IMG/VR virus record: IMGVR_UViG_3300017969_000164
Span: 1 to 22,654 of that record
Origin: a virus
Direction: 5' to 3' (one strand)
DNA length: 22,654 nt
The notes beneath the pieces were generated by a model. That model did no database searches. It had not been told where the DNA came from and saw only the letters and a list, made by a program, of their open reading frames with translations. This document shows, piece after piece, positions 21,119-22,654 of the stretch. How positions within the stretch are numbered: the stretch's first letter is position 1; every line of letters begins with the position of its first letter. Both the position numbers and the translations under genes were made by a program.

Positions 21119-21792
21119 TACGTCCCGCCAGCATCCTCAGCATAAAATTCAACAGGAGCAGAGGTGCTTGACAGGATAGTGTAGCTAGGCGCATTAGTCA
21201 TATTGCTATTAACCTCTCTCTTTACCGAAACAAAATAGCTTTCAGAAGATAAGCCAGCAGAAGTTGTGTCAACAATAACAGAGTACTGGCCTGCGCCAAT
21301 ATAAGTACCCTGAGCAGCGCCATTGGATCTTACAGTTTGAGCCGTTTCAGCAGCATTTGCTGAAACATCTATAAAAGAATACACGGGAGGGCTAAAGTAG
21401 TAGGTTGCAAGAGTGTCAACAATATTGCCAGTATCAGTTCCCTGCTTAATCGATAGAACATATCTAGTATTCTCAGCACCTCTTGCTTGAATGCTAATAC
21501 CCGGAAAAGTCAGGACAAGCCTCATAAACCTGTTTCCATCTGCACTAACGGACAAGTCGTTACCGCCAGTTCCAGTTTCATCCTTCAACGCAACAATAAG
21601 GTTTTCAGTTGCATCGATGTCAGTAAAAGGAGAAAAAGTGCTTGTAACCTTCTTATATTTCAGTACACCCTGAGGCTTGTCGTCTGTAGCCTCTTTTACT
21701 TGCTGAATATTCGTTGACATCTGCTGCAAACGATCACCGGTCAATGGAGTACCGCTAGACCATGCAACAGAACTATAGTTTTCGTAGGCCAT
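21118..21792 (-). CDS. putative virion structural protein
   Basis: 224 residues. The start, MAYENYSSVAWSSGTPLTGD followed by RLQQMSTNIQQVKEAT, is a form often found at the N-terminus of small tail or head-decoration-type proteins of actinophages, and the remainder is beta-rich with many Ser, Thr and Gly (SVSADGNRF, FPGISIQARG, YIGAGQYSVIV), consistent with a virion surface beta-sandwich. No enzyme motif is seen. Its location near the tail-fibre end and holin-like gene fits. TATAAT lies 9 nt before the ATG without a Shine-Dalgarno, so it is probably expressed from its own promoter. Confidence 0.6.
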   Translation of the reverse strand: MAYENYSSVAWSSGTPLTGDRLQQMSTNIQQVKEATDDKPQGVLKYKKVTSTFSPFTDIDATENLIVALKDETGTGGNDLSVSADGNRFMRLVLTFPGISIQARGAENTRYVLSIKQGTDTGNIVDTLATYYFSPPVYSFIDVSANAAETAQTVRSNGAAQGTYIGAGQYSVIVDTTSAGLSSESYFVSVKREVNSNMTNAPSYTILSSTSAPVEFYAEDAGGT

Positions 21793-21807
21793 ACTGGTTC
21801 AATTATA
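21793..21807 (-). promoter_or_regulatory. near-leaderless promoter, -10 TATAAT
   Basis: A consensus TATAAT (21807-21802) is followed by 9 nt (TGAACCAGT) and then ATG at 21792. With a start site 6-7 nt after the box the 5' leader would be 2-3 nt. No -35 box at 16-18 nt spacing. Confidence 0.55.
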
Positions 21808-21816
21808 CACTATTTT

Positions 21817-22062
21817 TCATTCAGAAGCCGACTTCTTGTCAACTCTACGGAAAGCATCATTAATCTCATCCTCATCAAGAACACCATCATCCATGTAGGC
21901 CCTAGCGAGAGCCTCTGTGACGGTTGCCATACCGCCAATACCGGCCATTAAAGCAGCCTTCCATAATTCAACACCAGCAATAGCACCAGCACCCACAACA
22001 CTTAAAGCAGAAGCCGCAAAAACAGCAATTATTCTAGTTATTATAGACTTAAACTTTCCCAT
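21817..22062 (-). CDS. holin-like membrane protein with EF-hand-like tail
   Basis: 81 residues. One or two hydrophobic segments (IIAVFAASALSVVGAGAIAGV and WKAALMAGIGGMATVT) are followed by a cytosolic tail, ARAYMDDGVLDEDEINDAFRRVD. The tail follows the DGxLDxDEI part of an EF-hand loop but lacks the acids at loop positions 1 and 3, so calcium binding is not supported. Similar membrane-plus-short-tail proteins are annotated as holins in actinophages. ATG 22062 has no Shine-Dalgarno and stands 6 nt after TAAAAT. It follows the tail-fibre gene by 36 nt. Confidence 0.6.
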   Translation of the reverse strand: MGKFKSIITRIIAVFAASALSVVGAGAIAGVELWKAALMAGIGGMATVTEALARAYMDDGVLDEDEINDAFRRVDKKSASE

Positions 22063-22076
22063 ATAACTATTTTATA
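22063..22076 (-). promoter_or_regulatory. leaderless promoter, -10 TAAAAT
   Basis: TATAAAAT covers 22076-22069; TAAAAT (22074-22069) is followed by AGTTAT (22068-22063) and ATG at 22062. The spacing is the same as at 19216 and 20647. Confidence 0.55.
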
Positions 22077-22098
22077 CTTTAAAAGTTAATAAGTAAAG

Positions 22099-22654
22099 TT
22101 AATCAATTTCATGATCTGGTCTATCAAACTCTGTGATTAGCCTTCCATCGTCATCAGTGGCATCTGATTCTTTAATTTTATCGTCATTTCTCTCACCGAC
22201 AACTAACCAAGAAACAGTGGATTGAGATTTTGCATCTTCCGCCTCAATTGTTAAAATATTCCCGTTAACAAACCCCCTGACCGAACCCCAATCTGACTCG
22301 TTTGAAGTAAAACAAGAAACATTTCTACACAAAGCAACAAAGGTGCCATCCGTCATTCTAGCGAACTCATCAATGTTAACCTCAGCCCTGCCGTTCTTAA
22401 GTTTAGCAACACCTCTATAAATCAAATCAGCCAGCGGTGCCTCAACAGCTGTATGCCTCAATCTCATACCATCAAGAATAGGATGAGGTATCTCGAAAGG
22501 TTTTGTTCCAGTGGCAGTTAGATTACCATCGGCATTTACAGTTCCACAATTAACAGTCCTATATGCACTATCATTATGGTTTCGTATATACAAGACACCA
22601 AAGTTATAGCCAACTCTAAATTGTACCGTACCGGTGTCAGTACCGGCCCTGATA
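22099..22654 (-). CDS. tail-fibre/minor tail protein, C-terminal part (5' end outside window)
   Basis: The reading frame is open to the window edge, and the residues before the first in-frame TTG (22593) look coding (VQFRVGYNFGV), so the gene is cut here. About 184 residues are visible. Gly-rich repeats (GTVNADGNLTATG) lead to a conserved C-terminal module: KPFEIPHPILDGMRLRH, then VEAPLADLIYRGVAKLKNG, RAEVNIDEF and later SWLVVGERND. This matches the HP-LDP...EGPE...YRG layout found at the C-terminus of many phage tail-fibre and host-recognition proteins, where it trimerises or chaperones folding. Here the EGPE part reads VEAPLAD, a drifted form. The acidic final 25 residues (DATDDDG, DRPDHEID) are unusual. 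Confidence 0.7.
   Translation of the reverse strand, partial: IRAGTDTGTVQFRVGYNFGVLYIRNHNDSAYRTVNCGTVNADGNLTATGTKPFEIPHPILDGMRLRHTAVEAPLADLIYRGVAKLKNGRAEVNIDEFARMTDGTFVALCRNVSCFTSNESDWGSVRGFVNGNILTIEAEDAKSQSTVSWLVVGERNDDKIKESDATDDDGRLITEFDRPDHEID

Noticed and set aside
21808-21845. TTGACA at about 21840-21835 as a -35 box for the TATAAT at 21807
   Set aside because: The spacing is 29 nt, far from the usual 16-18 nt, and it lies in coding sequence of the holin-like gene.
21880-21910. Calcium-binding EF-hand in the holin-like protein tail
   Set aside because: Acidic residues at loop positions 1 and 3 are missing; only the DGxLDxDEI part is similar.

Overview
The window is a piece of a tailed double-stranded DNA bacteriophage genome. 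All genes supported here are on the minus strand, so transcription runs from high to low coordinates. Genes are packed tightly, with many ATGA, TGATG, TAATG, GTGA and TTGA stop/start overlaps. A WhiB-family protein (18098-18400) points to an actinobacterial host, because WhiB is essentially confined to Actinobacteria and their phages. The base composition looks AT-leaning, unlike high-GC hosts such as Streptomyces, so a low-GC (perhaps aquatic) actinobacterium is plausible; that is inference.

Layout in transcription order. (a) 22654-20669, virion and lysis end: the C-terminus of a tail-fibre-like protein cut by the window edge, a holin-like membrane protein, a structural-type protein and an HNH endonuclease. 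(b) 20662-19217: a metallophosphoesterase with an N-terminal Cys-rich segment and a second small holin-like protein. (c) 19228-17854, regulatory head of the replication operon: zinc ribbon, MerR-type regulator, a small conserved-looking protein, WhiB and a putative helicase loader. (d) 17857-6052, replication and recombination: DnaB-type helicase, DnaG-type primase, a likely ssDNA-binding protein, a HAD deoxyribonucleotidase, a DnaE-type (C-family) polymerase, a methyltransferase-kinase fusion, a RecA-like recombinase, a probable PD-(D/E)XK resolvase, a Cas4-type nuclease, RuvC and several small proteins. (e) 6055-1095: a YkgJ-type cysteine-cluster protein, a GT-B glycosyltransferase, small and large terminase subunits, a leucine-zipper peptide and a basic-tailed protein ending at a strong terminator. 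(f) 1032-69: a GT-A glycosyltransferase and possibly a 28-residue ORF.

How it fits together: the phage appears to encode most of its own replisome (polymerase, helicase, loader, primase, SSB candidate) plus processing nucleases. A separate theme is glycan chemistry: two glycosyltransferases and a protein whose domain order (methyltransferase then kinase) matches the O-antigen chain terminator WbdD. The most striking non-coding signal is a recurring leaderless promoter: a TANNNT -10 box 6 nt (7 or 9 in two cases) before the ATG, found ahead of six ORFs (five well-supported genes and the doubtful 28-residue ORF) and giving transcription starts at or next to the start codon. A second is a set of three degenerate 35-bp tandem repeats between the terminase genes that duplicates the end of the small-subunit gene together with its stop/start junction. 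A third is a block at about 11.2-14.77 kb with very strong A+C bias on the plus strand. I saw no tRNA, rRNA, CRISPR array or insertion sequence.
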